DNA of 36,227 nt from Planctomycetaceae bacterium (GCA_014762625.1 JABURQ010000085.1:1-36227), one strand, 5' to 3'. Counted from the first letter of the stretch, positions 27,653 to 36,068 are shown. The notes: generated from the letters alone by a model not told the origin. Translations and numbers: made by a program.

Positions 27653-28468
27653 ATGGTCAATTTTATCTACTCTCTGAACTCCAGCACCATCAAGCCGACT
27701 CCGATTCTGGACAAAATCCGTATCGCCGCCAAAGTCGGCTACAAAGCGATCGAACTCTGGCACGACGACATCGATAAGTACATCGCGGAGGGAGGCCAGA
27801 TCCAAGACATCCGGAAAGCCGTCGATGACGCGGGCCTCCTGGTTCCCACGACGATCTTCCTCAAAGGCTGGTGGGATACCGAGGGGGACGCATACATCGA
27901 GAAGATGGATGAAATCAAACGACGACTCGCCCAGGCCGAAATTGTCGGCGCTACGCACGCCATCGCCGGACCGCCCCAGGGAGAAGTCGATTTCTCACAC
28001 GGCGCGAAACAATACGCCAAACTGCTGGAGGTTGGCAAAGAGTTCGGCGTGAAGCCGGTCTTCGAGTATCTCGGCTTCGCTCAGCAGGTCAACACGATCG
28101 AAATCGCCAAACAGATCATCGAAGAAAGCGGCCATCCCGATGCGTCGATGGTCGTCGATCCCTTCCACTGTTTTCGAGGCGGAGGCGGCATCGACGGCAT
28201 CAAAGACCTCAAGCCGGAGCAGATCGCCATCTCGCACTTCAACGATGCTCCCGACGATCCGCCACGGGAGACACAACACGATCCCGACCGGGTCATGCCG
28301 GGGGACGGCGTCATCGAGCTCAAGAATTACTGCCGTTACCTGAAGCAGATCGGCTACGACCGCTGCCTGTCACTGGAACTGTTCCGCCCCGACTTGTGGG
28401 AACAGAATCCGGAAGAAGTCGCCTCGACTGGTCTGGAGAAAATGATGGCGATTGCCGAGAGTGTGTGA
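27653..28468 (+). CDS. Sugar phosphate isomerase/epimerase-like TIM-barrel protein (AP endonuclease 2 superfamily)
   Basis: A 271-residue cytoplasmic protein with the xylose-isomerase-like barrel. The expected metal ligands can be matched: Glu138 (FEYL), Asp169 (VVDPFHCFRGG), His195 (SHFND) and Glu242 (SLELF). A loop rich in Asp/Pro/Arg (PDDPPRETQHDPDRVMPGDG) lies between the last two. Relatives include hydroxypyruvate isomerase, myo-inosose dehydratase and 3-keto-sugar epimerases; sequence alone does not decide. It is transcribed away from the DUF1553 operon and converges on the FAD oxidoreductase with nine bases between. The neighbourhood (FAD oxidoreductase, DUF1080) suggests handling of a sugar or cyclitol. 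Confidence 0.83.
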   Translation: MVNFIYSLNSSTIKPTPILDKIRIAAKVGYKAIELWHDDIDKYIAEGGQIQDIRKAVDDAGLLVPTTIFLKGWWDTEGDAYIEKMDEIKRRLAQAEIVGATHAIAGPPQGEVDFSHGAKQYAKLLEVGKEFGVKPVFEYLGFAQQVNTIEIAKQIIEESGHPDASMVVDPFHCFRGGGGIDGIKDLKPEQIAISHFNDAPDDPPRETQHDPDRVMPGDGVIELKNYCRYLKQIGYDRCLSLELFRPDLWEQNPEEVASTGLEKMMAIAESV

Positions 28469-28477
28469 AGTGAATGA

Positions 28478-30577
28478 CTACTTCTTCACCCACTGCACCG
28501 CATCCGCGATCACATAGCCATCCGCACCTTCGTTGGAGATCGTCACGACCGCAGGCTGCCCTTTGTCGAACTTGAAGGTCCCCACCGAGACGAAAAGTCC
28601 GTCAATCGGCGGTTTCTTCCGTTGATTCACGCGGACTTCTTTTCTGCCGTCTGCCGATTCCACAATCACCAGAGCGTTGCTGGCGCGGTTGTTGTTCGCC
28701 GGATACGAGATACGAACCTCGTACTCGCCGCTCTCGGGAAGTTTGGCTTCGTAGCGGACCGACAGTTCACCCTGATTGTTGTTGCCGTCGTGCAGATAGG
28801 AGCGATCCACCCACAACGCGTTGGAATGACTCGGCGTCCAATGGCCGTCAACCTTCGCCTGCACGTCGTCCACAACAATCCCGGCTAACGACTTACTGGA
28901 GACACTTTTCTCAGCCGCTCCCGGCGGCAGGAAATTTCCTTCCAGAATTTGACCGTCTTCAAGAAGCTGCTCCTTGATGGTGTCGTACGGGACATCCTGA
29001 ACGGCGGAGTCTGACTCAATCGCCATCACGCCCACCGTGGCGGCGGACTGTCCCAGAATCATAAAGACCGGCTCCATACGAATACTGCCGAACGCTATAT
29101 GCGAACTGGAAACGCAGACCGGCACCACAAGATTGGTGCATTCCTCTTTTTTCGGCAGGACGCTTCCCAAAGCAATCGAATACGGCCCCCGCGTCGAGAC
29201 GCCGATGTCTCCCTCGTTCTGAACGTAACCTTCCGGCGTGATGTAGCGCTGGACGTTGTGGGAATCCATTGTGTACGAGCCCATCCCGATTGGCTCGGGT
29301 GTAGGCCGACGCTTGAGAAGCTCGTTTTCGGTCATCACGTAATCGCCGATCATCCGACGCGCTTCGCGGACATAAATCTGATGCGGCCAGTTGCCGTTAT
29401 CGGTGAATTCATCCTTCGCCAGACCCCAGTGACTGAACTTCTCGCGAACATCGGCGGGCACACGAGGATCGTTGGCCAGAAAGTACATCAATCCTTTCTG
29501 ATACACTTCATGCTCTTTGATGATCTCGCGTCGTCGTTCGTAACTCGCTTCCGGATAATCGTAATTGTAGCCGATATTGTCGGTGCTGAACGGACCGTGA
29601 TTGTTAGTGTCGGTTTTGTGATTGGGGATCGGATCGAATTTGCGAAACCCTTCCCGCCAACCGGCATTCAGAACGCGTAACAACAGTTCGTACTGCGAGG
29701 GATCGTAGCCGTCCGGATTGGGAAACGGGACCCGATTGGCGTCATCATCGGTCAGACACATCCGGAAGCAGTACGCCTGCACCTTGTTGTCCCCCGATCC
29801 GTATTCGCCGGGATCTTCCGTGCTGATCCGCGGCAACACTCCGCTATTCGGATCGCCGGGAATCTTGTACGGCGAGATCGGTTCATCGAGAACGCCGAAA
29901 TGGTGTCCGTGATGCAGAACTCCCGTCTGCACGCCGTTCCATTCCTCGCCGTAAACGTCTTTCGCCTCACGCCCCACATGATAGGAAACACCGGCAGCCG
30001 CCATGAGATCTCCCTCGTAGGTGGCGTCGATAAAGACCTGACCGGCAAACGTTTTCCCACTGAGGGTGGTAATGGAAGTGATCCTCCCCTCTTTCATTTG
30101 CACGCCGTTTTCTCGATCCAGCCATTCATCACGGAAAACGGGAATCTCGTAGTCCTCAACAAATTGATCGAACACCGCTTCCGCGACGTGCGGCTCGAAA
30201 ATCCACATCGTCCGCTGATCGCCGTCGATCGCAGCCGTCCCCTGCCCTTTGTTGCCGTACGACTCGCGACTCTGCTGCTTCCAGGCCTCCGGTTTCTGAT
30301 ATTCTTTCCAGACCCGATGATAAAATTCCCGCGACAACCCGCCGATCACCTGTTTGTTCCCGGTATCGGTCCAGCCGAGTCCCCCGCTCGACAGCCCGCC
30401 GAGATGAGCGTCCGGCGAGACGATCACCACGGAGTGCCCCATCTTCTTCGCCTGCACCGCAGCCGTCACCGCAGCCGAGGTCCCGCCGTACACGACGACG
30501 TCATATTCCTCCGAGTGAGCGGCATTTGAAGAGACAAACAATGAGATCTGCAGAGCGAAAACGAGCGAGCAGCGCAT
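28478..30577 (-). CDS. Exported FAD-dependent oxidoreductase with a C-terminal golvesin/xanthan-lyase-like domain
   Basis: A 699-residue protein with a cleavable signal peptide (about 20 residues). The FAD-binding Rossmann start is VVVYGGTSAAVTAA (glycines at 31-32), followed by HLGGLSSGGLGWTDTGN, the hallmark of the FAD_oxidored family (PF12831-type), and FIDATYEGDLMAAAGV. From about 565 a beta-rich domain follows, with SGEYEVRISYPA and GYVIADAVQWV, typical of golvesin/xanthan-lyase tails that may bind sugar polymers. It probably oxidises a carbohydrate in the periplasm. The ATG at 30577 has GGGAG upstream; a TTG at 30580 adds one residue. It lies downstream of the DUF1080 gene but is separated from it by a terminator. 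Confidence 0.85.
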   Translation of the reverse strand: MRCSLVFALQISLFVSSNAAHSEEYDVVVYGGTSAAVTAAVQAKKMGHSVVIVSPDAHLGGLSSGGLGWTDTGNKQVIGGLSREFYHRVWKEYQKPEAWKQQSRESYGNKGQGTAAIDGDQRTMWIFEPHVAEAVFDQFVEDYEIPVFRDEWLDRENGVQMKEGRITSITTLSGKTFAGQVFIDATYEGDLMAAAGVSYHVGREAKDVYGEEWNGVQTGVLHHGHHFGVLDEPISPYKIPGDPNSGVLPRISTEDPGEYGSGDNKVQAYCFRMCLTDDDANRVPFPNPDGYDPSQYELLLRVLNAGWREGFRKFDPIPNHKTDTNNHGPFSTDNIGYNYDYPEASYERRREIIKEHEVYQKGLMYFLANDPRVPADVREKFSHWGLAKDEFTDNGNWPHQIYVREARRMIGDYVMTENELLKRRPTPEPIGMGSYTMDSHNVQRYITPEGYVQNEGDIGVSTRGPYSIALGSVLPKKEECTNLVVPVCVSSSHIAFGSIRMEPVFMILGQSAATVGVMAIESDSAVQDVPYDTIKEQLLEDGQILEGNFLPPGAAEKSVSSKSLAGIVVDDVQAKVDGHWTPSHSNALWVDRSYLHDGNNNQGELSVRYEAKLPESGEYEVRISYPANNNRASNALVIVESADGRKEVRVNQRKKPPIDGLFVSVGTFKFDKGQPAVVTISNEGADGYVIADAVQWVKK

Positions 30578-30598
30578 CAATGGACTCCCTGTAACGAG

Positions 30599-30640
30599 AA
30601 AAAAACGGGACAGACATCACGGCGATGCCTCTCCCGTTTG
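30599..30640 (-). terminator. Rho-independent terminator between the DUF1080 and FAD oxidoreductase genes
   Basis: Read on the minus strand, AAACGGGA pairs with TCCCGTTT (30632-30639 with 30603-30610); the 21-base loop holds a second small stem (GCATC/GATGT). A run of seven T follows. The next gene starts 22 bases further on, so the oxidoreductase is either made from read-through or from its own promoter. Confidence 0.82.
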
Positions 30641-30662
30641 TAAACAATAGTAATGAGTCGGA

Positions 30663-31976
30663 TCAGAGTTCCTTGATCCAGAGGTTCCGGAACTTGACCG
30701 GATCATTGTGACCGGCAAATCCGAAGTACCCTTTCTCCAGCATCTTGCCGGGGTGCGGCGAATTGGCCATGTATTCCGTGATCTTACTGAGATCGGTATC
30801 CAGAATCGTCGTGCCGTTCAGTTCGACCTTGATCGTCGATCCTTTCACGGTCACCTGCTGATAGTTCCATTCGCCCGTCGGACGCAAATATCCTCGCTGG
30901 GCGGCCGCCATCCCGTACGCCGAACCGTGATACTGACGCGGATCCAGTTTGGCGTATTTCGGATGTTCGCTGTCCAGCACCTGCAATTCGGTCATCCCTG
31001 CATAAGCCGGATTCCCGCTTCCCGGATAGCGAATCGCCAACCCGTTGTTTCCGCCGGGAGGCAGTTGAAATTCGAGACGGACAACGAAATCAGCGTATTC
31101 TTTCGCCGTATGAATGTGTCCCCCTTGTCCCTTCTTGCACATGATCGCGCCATCGACAATCTGATAGTTGTCTGTCGGGCCTTCCCAGCCGGTGAAATCT
31201 TTGCCGTTGAAGATGCTGGTGAACTGTTTCTGATCGTAGTTCGAGTGCGCCTGCAAAATCTCATTCGCTTCCTCGTGGGGTATTTCACGAACGAAGATAT
31301 TGCGCCAGCGAATCTCTCCGCCGTGCGTCTGCAACTGAATCGGCCCCTTCGCGAACAGCGGCCGCGAGCGATCCCAGTAATTTTCCATCACCGCATGATC
31401 GACGACCAGCACATCGTTGAAGTAGACGGTCGTTTTGTCGCCGACCTGAATGATGCGGAAACTGTTCCATTCTCCGAACGGTTTGTCGGCGTTTTTCGAC
31501 GGCAATTGGCCGGAAGCCCCTTTGGAGTTATTGAACAGACCGCCCGACCCCTTGTCGGCGTTGCGATCCCATTTGCCCCCTTCTTCCGTCGTGTCCCAGA
31601 TCTGAACCTGTGGCGTTCCGCGGAGATAGATCCCGCTATCCGCCTTGGCAACCGTTTTATATTCGATCAGCAGTTCGATATCGCCGTATTCTTTGTCGGT
31701 CGTCAGATACGGACCTTTGCCGTCGTTGACCAGTTCGCCGTCATCGACGCTCCAGTGCTCTTTCGCTTCCGCGGTCCATTCCGCGATTTTGGCCTGACGT
31801 TCGGTTTCCGTCATCGCGTCCAGTTTCCGCGGATCAAAGTGCGGCATGCCGTGCCAGCCGGTCAAATCCTTGCCGTTAAATAACGCGGTAAATCCCTTGG
31901 GAGGCGTGTTTTCCGCGGCGAAACTCGAAACCGCCACACACAGAACCAGGGACAATGAAAACAGACTTCTCAGCAT
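30663..31976 (-). CDS. Tandem DUF1080 (3-keto-disaccharide hydrolase-type) protein
   Basis: A 437-residue exported protein with a signal peptide (about 20 residues). Two DUF1080 domains follow, about 27-250 and 262-437, each opening with the family hallmark FNGKDLTGW or FNGKDFTGW and each with the concanavalin-like beta-sandwich pattern (GIYLRGTPQVQIWDT in the first, GLAIRYPG and ELQVLD in the second). Characterised relatives hydrolyse 3-keto-glycosides. The copies are diverged, and only one may be active. GGAG lies eight bases before the ATG. It ends at a terminator before the FAD oxidoreductase. Confidence 0.86.
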   Translation of the reverse strand: MLRSLFSLSLVLCVAVSSFAAENTPPKGFTALFNGKDLTGWHGMPHFDPRKLDAMTETERQAKIAEWTAEAKEHWSVDDGELVNDGKGPYLTTDKEYGDIELLIEYKTVAKADSGIYLRGTPQVQIWDTTEEGGKWDRNADKGSGGLFNNSKGASGQLPSKNADKPFGEWNSFRIIQVGDKTTVYFNDVLVVDHAVMENYWDRSRPLFAKGPIQLQTHGGEIRWRNIFVREIPHEEANEILQAHSNYDQKQFTSIFNGKDFTGWEGPTDNYQIVDGAIMCKKGQGGHIHTAKEYADFVVRLEFQLPPGGNNGLAIRYPGSGNPAYAGMTELQVLDSEHPKYAKLDPRQYHGSAYGMAAAQRGYLRPTGEWNYQQVTVKGSTIKVELNGTTILDTDLSKITEYMANSPHPGKMLEKGYFGFAGHNDPVKFRNLWIKEL

Positions 31977-32083
31977 CAGATCACTCCTGCATCAGGTAGG
32001 TGGATAAGGTGGGAACATCCGTTGTACCAAAACCGCCGCCCGATTTCTCGCCTATTTAGGGAAATGAGGGAGGAGAATTTCAT

Positions 32084-34216
32084 GTGACGAAGGAGACCGT
32101 CACTGAATACACCGGCGGATTTTCCAACAGCGGCAGTAGCAGTGTCAGCGTCGATTTCGACGTCACTGGCGGTTGGAACGGAACCACCTACACGCTGACC
32201 GGCCACACTAACTCCCATCAATCGCATAGCCAATCCGCCAGCGATACCATGACGCTGCGGACCATCCAGTATCAGAAAAGCAGCAGTAACGCCACCGATA
32301 TCGATATGAGCATCTCGCTCTCCGGCGGCGAAACCTTCTCCGTCAGCACCCACACCAGCAATTCCTCGATCCTCGGCGCCCCGATGGGCGGCCCTGTCGA
32401 GTTCTACCAGTCGATCGATTTCCAGGGGCAGCCGAGCGGCAGCGTCAGTCTCGGCGGCACCTACAAAATCACCGACGTCAGCAACTACGAAACCGAAAAC
32501 ACCAGCTCCTGGGAAGATTCGCACTTCAAGGATCGCACCACCACCGAAACCCTCGTCTCCGGCAGTAACACCACCGTCACCTCCACCTACGAAGTCCTGA
32601 TCGACAAGTACCAGGGGGTCTACAACGATCCCTCCTCCTTCACGTCGAGCTACGACTACCCCACCGACCCGCAGCAGTTGAACGGCGTGCCGTATTCCTT
32701 CACCAGCATGCCGGGCCTGTTCGATCCGTTCAATTCGCTCCGCCTGGCGCTGATGGGGCAAATCGCGTCCGAAATGGGGAGCACCGCCGCCGATGACGAC
32801 ATGGCCCTCGCCGGTCAGGGCTCCGGCAACGCCGCGGGAGCCGAAAGTTCGTCGTCGGGCGTCTATTACGACACCGGCCCTCTCGATGACGGCGGCTATT
32901 GGGAAAGCTACGACGACGGCTCGTACTGGTGGTATGCCGAATACGATGCGGCGGGGAACGAGATCTACTACGAAGACAGCGACCACATGACGTTCGACAT
33001 GGGGAGTGCGCTGGCGATGGGCGAAAGCATCGGCCAGGAAGGCAACGACACCGGCGCCCCCAATCCGGATGCGCAACAAACTGGAACCTTCATGGCAAGC
33101 ATCAGTGACGATGAAGCCACGGCGAAAGCAAATGCACTCAAGTCCCAAGACTTCAACCCCAACGACCCACCTCAGGAGTTAGCTGATAGCGATGACAAGA
33201 TTGTCTATTGGGTGCGTGAAGACGGAACAACTCTTGTATATTACAACAATGGTTGGTCTGGACTTGAGTATGTCGGGAAGTTAGTTCGAGGAACAGGCGG
33301 GCAATGGATGGTCGAACGCTATGTCCCCGGCAAAGGCAACCGCTATATGAAATTGTCACAGATTGAAAAGGAGGCAAACTATTTGGGCTTGATACCTTTT
33401 GTATCAACGACGCCAAACACCACAGAAGAATACGAAGAACAGTTTTCTAAATTCGGCTGGACAACTCCAACTCCTAGACACATCGGAGCTTTAGGAAAAA
33501 GAGCAGCAGAATTAGGTCAGCAAAAGCTTTCCCCTGCGTCAAGCCTCGTACCCGGCTTGGTGTTCATTGCCGAAGCGACCGATGGAATCGCGATGGTTCT
33601 GGTCGAAGAAGGGATGATGTCAGTCATTCCATGGGGTTCAGGCGCCAAGGTTTTTGCAAAAGGTGGTAAGCTGTTCACAAAATTCGTGACCAGCAGTGGT
33701 AAGACCGTTCTGGTTGAGTTGAGTGAAAAGCAGTTGAAGCAAGTTGGTACTGCACTCAATATGGTTGATGGCAGTGCAGATGACATCGCTGAACAAATCG
33801 CGAAACTTCAGGACGAAGCTGCCGAAGGAAGTGCGGAAGCTTTAGCAAAGCTAAAAAGCATCTCTACCAATGGAGTAGAGACTGTTCTGGAGCCTACTGG
33901 ACGCAGTTGGCGACAACATGGCTCTAGGCTCTATGGAGATTTGAAGAACAAGTTTGGGCTTGAGATACCATTCAAAGCCAAAAGTGAAAACGTTAAATCT
34001 TTGGTAGCGAAGGAATATCAAAAGCTCATAAAAAATGGGACACTGAACTATCTAGGCTATGCAGACGATGTACATGGTTCGTATCATTTCTACGAGTTTG
34101 GAGGTAATTTGTACCTTTTTACGAAGGATGGTAAATTAGTTTCCCGCTGGTCACCTGGCTCTCAAGGGCGTGCTATTGAGCGAGTCCTGGAACTACTAAA
34201 TAATGGGACGAATTGA
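32084..34216 (+). CDS. Mosaic protein with the architecture of a polymorphic toxin (tip function unknown)
   Basis: A 710-residue protein with no recognised enzyme motif. Residues 1-330 are Ser/Thr/Gly/Tyr-rich and beta-prone, like a surface or Rhs-type stalk, though no YD repeats are seen and there is no signal peptide. Residues 485-535 form a hydrophobic Gly-rich patch (SVIPWGSGAKVFAKGGKLF) resembling pre-toxin segments of Rhs proteins. The last 110 residues, from EPTGRSWRQHGSRLYGDLK to the end, form a compact basic alpha/beta domain with GYADDVHGSYHFYEF. GC falls along the gene: hand counts of 60-base samples give 65% (32401), 47% (33661) and 40% (34021). GTG 32084 has AGGAG upstream and an in-frame stop at 32057. 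It overlaps the next gene by one base. The toxin role is inferred from architecture and context. Confidence 0.7.
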   Translation: MTKETVTEYTGGFSNSGSSSVSVDFDVTGGWNGTTYTLTGHTNSHQSHSQSASDTMTLRTIQYQKSSSNATDIDMSISLSGGETFSVSTHTSNSSILGAPMGGPVEFYQSIDFQGQPSGSVSLGGTYKITDVSNYETENTSSWEDSHFKDRTTTETLVSGSNTTVTSTYEVLIDKYQGVYNDPSSFTSSYDYPTDPQQLNGVPYSFTSMPGLFDPFNSLRLALMGQIASEMGSTAADDDMALAGQGSGNAAGAESSSSGVYYDTGPLDDGGYWESYDDGSYWWYAEYDAAGNEIYYEDSDHMTFDMGSALAMGESIGQEGNDTGAPNPDAQQTGTFMASISDDEATAKANALKSQDFNPNDPPQELADSDDKIVYWVREDGTTLVYYNNGWSGLEYVGKLVRGTGGQWMVERYVPGKGNRYMKLSQIEKEANYLGLIPFVSTTPNTTEEYEEQFSKFGWTTPTPRHIGALGKRAAELGQQKLSPASSLVPGLVFIAEATDGIAMVLVEEGMMSVIPWGSGAKVFAKGGKLFTKFVTSSGKTVLVELSEKQLKQVGTALNMVDGSADDIAEQIAKLQDEAAEGSAEALAKLKSISTNGVETVLEPTGRSWRQHGSRLYGDLKNKFGLEIPFKAKSENVKSLVAKEYQKLIKNGTLNYLGYADDVHGSYHFYEFGGNLYLFTKDGKLVSRWSPGSQGRAIERVLELLNNGTN

Positions 34217-34848
34217 TGGGCATCAATGCGAATATAAATGCTGAGACTCTATTAAAACTTTTTCAATCGCCTATCGAGAGGATAAGTCAGGTGGCTATCT
34301 GTTCCGATGAAGAAGATAATGCTTCAACTATCTCGCGTTCATGGGGTGGGGTTAATCCGGTTTTTGTACTTGAGTTTGAGAATAAAATAAATAGATATCT
34401 GCTAATTTCGTCTTCCGATGAATCGCTTCAATTACGCATTACTCAATCACTTGATCGCTCGGAAATCGTTCGGTTTCAAAATTATACTTTGGATGATGAG
34501 ATCAATTTATCGAACGATGTAGGATTATTTGACCTAGACTCAATCATCTGTCCGGTACCTGATTGGCAACACCTTGATGTGACCAACTTAACAATTATTA
34601 CGGCAGCAGATGGGAATGGCATACTTGGACTTTGTTTTCAAGTTAATCTAGGGATACGAATTGGGGTATTTGTTTCACCGTACCCCGGAGCCACACTGTC
34701 CTTCAATGATTCTTGTGATGAAATCTTACAACAAGCTATGCGTGCTGAAACTGATGGTCATGTACATCTCCTCTCTCTTGAATACCCCGGAAAAGAGACA
34801 CCTGAGCATGTAAGCAGTATTGATTGGTATGATTGGTTACGCACGTAA
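34216..34848 (+). CDS. Putative immunity protein for the preceding toxin-like protein
   Basis: A 210-residue acidic soluble protein that I do not recognise. It has no signal peptide and no helix long enough to cross a membrane, and has several beta-strand-like segments (FVLEFENKINRYLLISS, LTIITAADGNGILGLCFQV). Its ATG overlaps the stop of the upstream gene in TGATG, which indicates coupled translation. A small, AT-rich acidic gene directly behind a mosaic toxin-like gene is the normal position for an immunity gene; 34381-34440 is 30% GC by hand count. The function is inferred from position only. Confidence 0.62.
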   Translation: MGINANINAETLLKLFQSPIERISQVAICSDEEDNASTISRSWGGVNPVFVLEFENKINRYLLISSSDESLQLRITQSLDRSEIVRFQNYTLDDEINLSNDVGLFDLDSIICPVPDWQHLDVTNLTIITAADGNGILGLCFQVNLGIRIGVFVSPYPGATLSFNDSCDEILQQAMRAETDGHVHLLSLEYPGKETPEHVSSIDWYDWLRT

Positions 34849-34977
34849 TATGGGTGACCCGTTGTGTCAAATAAGTCAGCAGGGTGGCCCGCAACGCCGT
34901 GAACGAATTTTCCTATTGTCGTAATCTCATCTCTCGCAGTTGGTTTCGTTCCTGGCTGTTCATCACGCGCAGGGTGG

Positions 34978-35003
34978 CCCGACCGATCGTTAGATCGGTT
35001 GGG
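34978..35003. repeat. Eleven-pair stem-loop
   Basis: CCCGACCGATC (34978-34988) pairs with GATCGGTTGGG (34993-35003) around the loop GTTA, with one G-T pair. It begins in the second GCAGGGTGGCCCG repeat. No T-run follows, so it is not a standard terminator; it could stabilise or end the transcript of the toxin/immunity-like pair. Confidence 0.6.
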
Positions 35004-35167
35004 TGGCGGAGAGCAACGGAGGTCGCCGAGCAATAGCGAGGATTCAAGACCGAAGGCGGTAGTTTCTATTTCCCCATCATGCGGGTGCGATCTGTGACCA
35101 GACTTCCCAATACAGTTTCTTTGCGTCACCGCAGCTCTGCGCGAGGAAGGTGTGAATCAAGTTTTGT

Positions 35168-35248
35168 CCCCCTTACCAAGGGGGACCACAGGGGGTTACT
35201 AATGCTATTAAATTACCCCCTCTTGATCTCCCCCTTGGAAAGGGGGAG
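35168..35248. repeat. Array of three C/G-rich hairpins
   Basis: CCCCCTT/AAGGGGG (35168-35184, three-base loop), AGGGGGT/ACCCCCT (35190-35196 with 35215-35221) and CTCCCCCTT/AAGGGGGAG (35228-35248, nine pairs, three-base loop) lie within 81 bases. The first and third share the same core and have very short loops. Confidence 0.7.
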
Positions 35249-36068
35249 AAATCCCCAAATCTTCCGTGGGTCTCCGTTGGTTTCCGTTTCATCCGTGTTC
35301 TTACTGCTTCCCTTCGCGTGATCTCCACAGTCTGCTCGTCGCTGAATGGTGGTCGGTGATACTTCAATTTCTGTCCGAGAAATCCGCGTCATCGGCGGTT
35401 CCTCAATTTGGGGTTTTTGATTTCTGATTTTGGAACGGTGCCTGGCCTCTTGTGCTGACGCACACCCGTCGGCACTCATGGTGTGTTTCATAAGTGCCCG
35501 TGAGAAACATTCAACATCGCTCATGCCGACTTGCGTAACCGCAGGCCGCCGAGCGAGGAGCTCGGAGTAAGGCCCAGGGCGCGAGAAGAAGCGTTTCCTT
35601 CACGTCGGCCTACTTTCCGTCGAATGTTGATCGTTTTCTCTGTGCCGCAGCGCCGCTGCGCGAGTTTTCTTTTCTTTTTCTCTGCGTTCTCTCCGTCCTC
35701 CGCGGTTTCAATTCGAAACACTGGCAAAGCCAGCACGTCTTGCTCCCCCTCCCCGGTCACTCGCTGCGCTCGTTCCCGACCCTCCCCCATTCTGGTGGAG
35801 GGTGAAGTCTTATCAACTATCAGTGAAATCCGCGTTATCCGCGGTCAGACTATTCTCGCACTGTCTGCTCAGCTGTCTGACAACAAACTGCCGTTAGGTA
35901 GAGAGAGTTCGATCTTTGGTAATATGATTTTTTGTGAGTCGTCAGTGGTTCGTGGTCAGTTGCCAAGCAGAAACTAGAAACTGGCAATTAGCAACTAGAG
36001 AAAGACAAGGAGGTCACATCACTGATATCTATCTCCTGAATCCTGATTCCTAACATCCCCCAATCTTC

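Larger units (their letters stand above)
34849..36068. repeat. Gene-free region rich in short repeats and hairpins
   Basis: About 1.2 kb with no credible gene. It holds GCAGGGTGGCCCG twice, 90 bases apart (34879-34891 and 34969-34981). A 22-base phrase beginning GAAATCCGCGT is repeated at 35379-35400 and 35825-35846 (19 of 22 identical). There are several stem-loops, listed separately, and many tracts rich in C and T. The style is that of the intergenic repeat mosaics of large planctomycete genomes. Open frames here are low-complexity and have no ribosome sites. Confidence 0.6.

Noticed and set aside
30708-31883. Plus-strand open frame of 391 codons opposite the DUF1080 gene
   Set aside because: The minus strand encodes a clear tandem DUF1080 protein with signal peptide and ribosome site; the opposite frame has no family features.
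31976-33148. Minus-strand open frame of 390 codons opposite the 5' half of the toxin-like gene
   Set aside because: It is Gly/Val/Ala/Asp-rich low complexity, has no ribosome site or known domain, and mirrors the GC-rich, biased codons of the plus-strand gene.
34758-35129. Minus-strand open frame of 123 codons overlapping the end of the putative immunity gene
   Set aside because: It runs across the short repeats and stem-loop and has no domain or start signal.
35531-35977. Open frame of 148 codons in the repeat mosaic
   Set aside because: Low-complexity Ser/Arg/Pro-rich translation across hairpins and repeats, with no ribosome site; overlaps another frame on the other strand.
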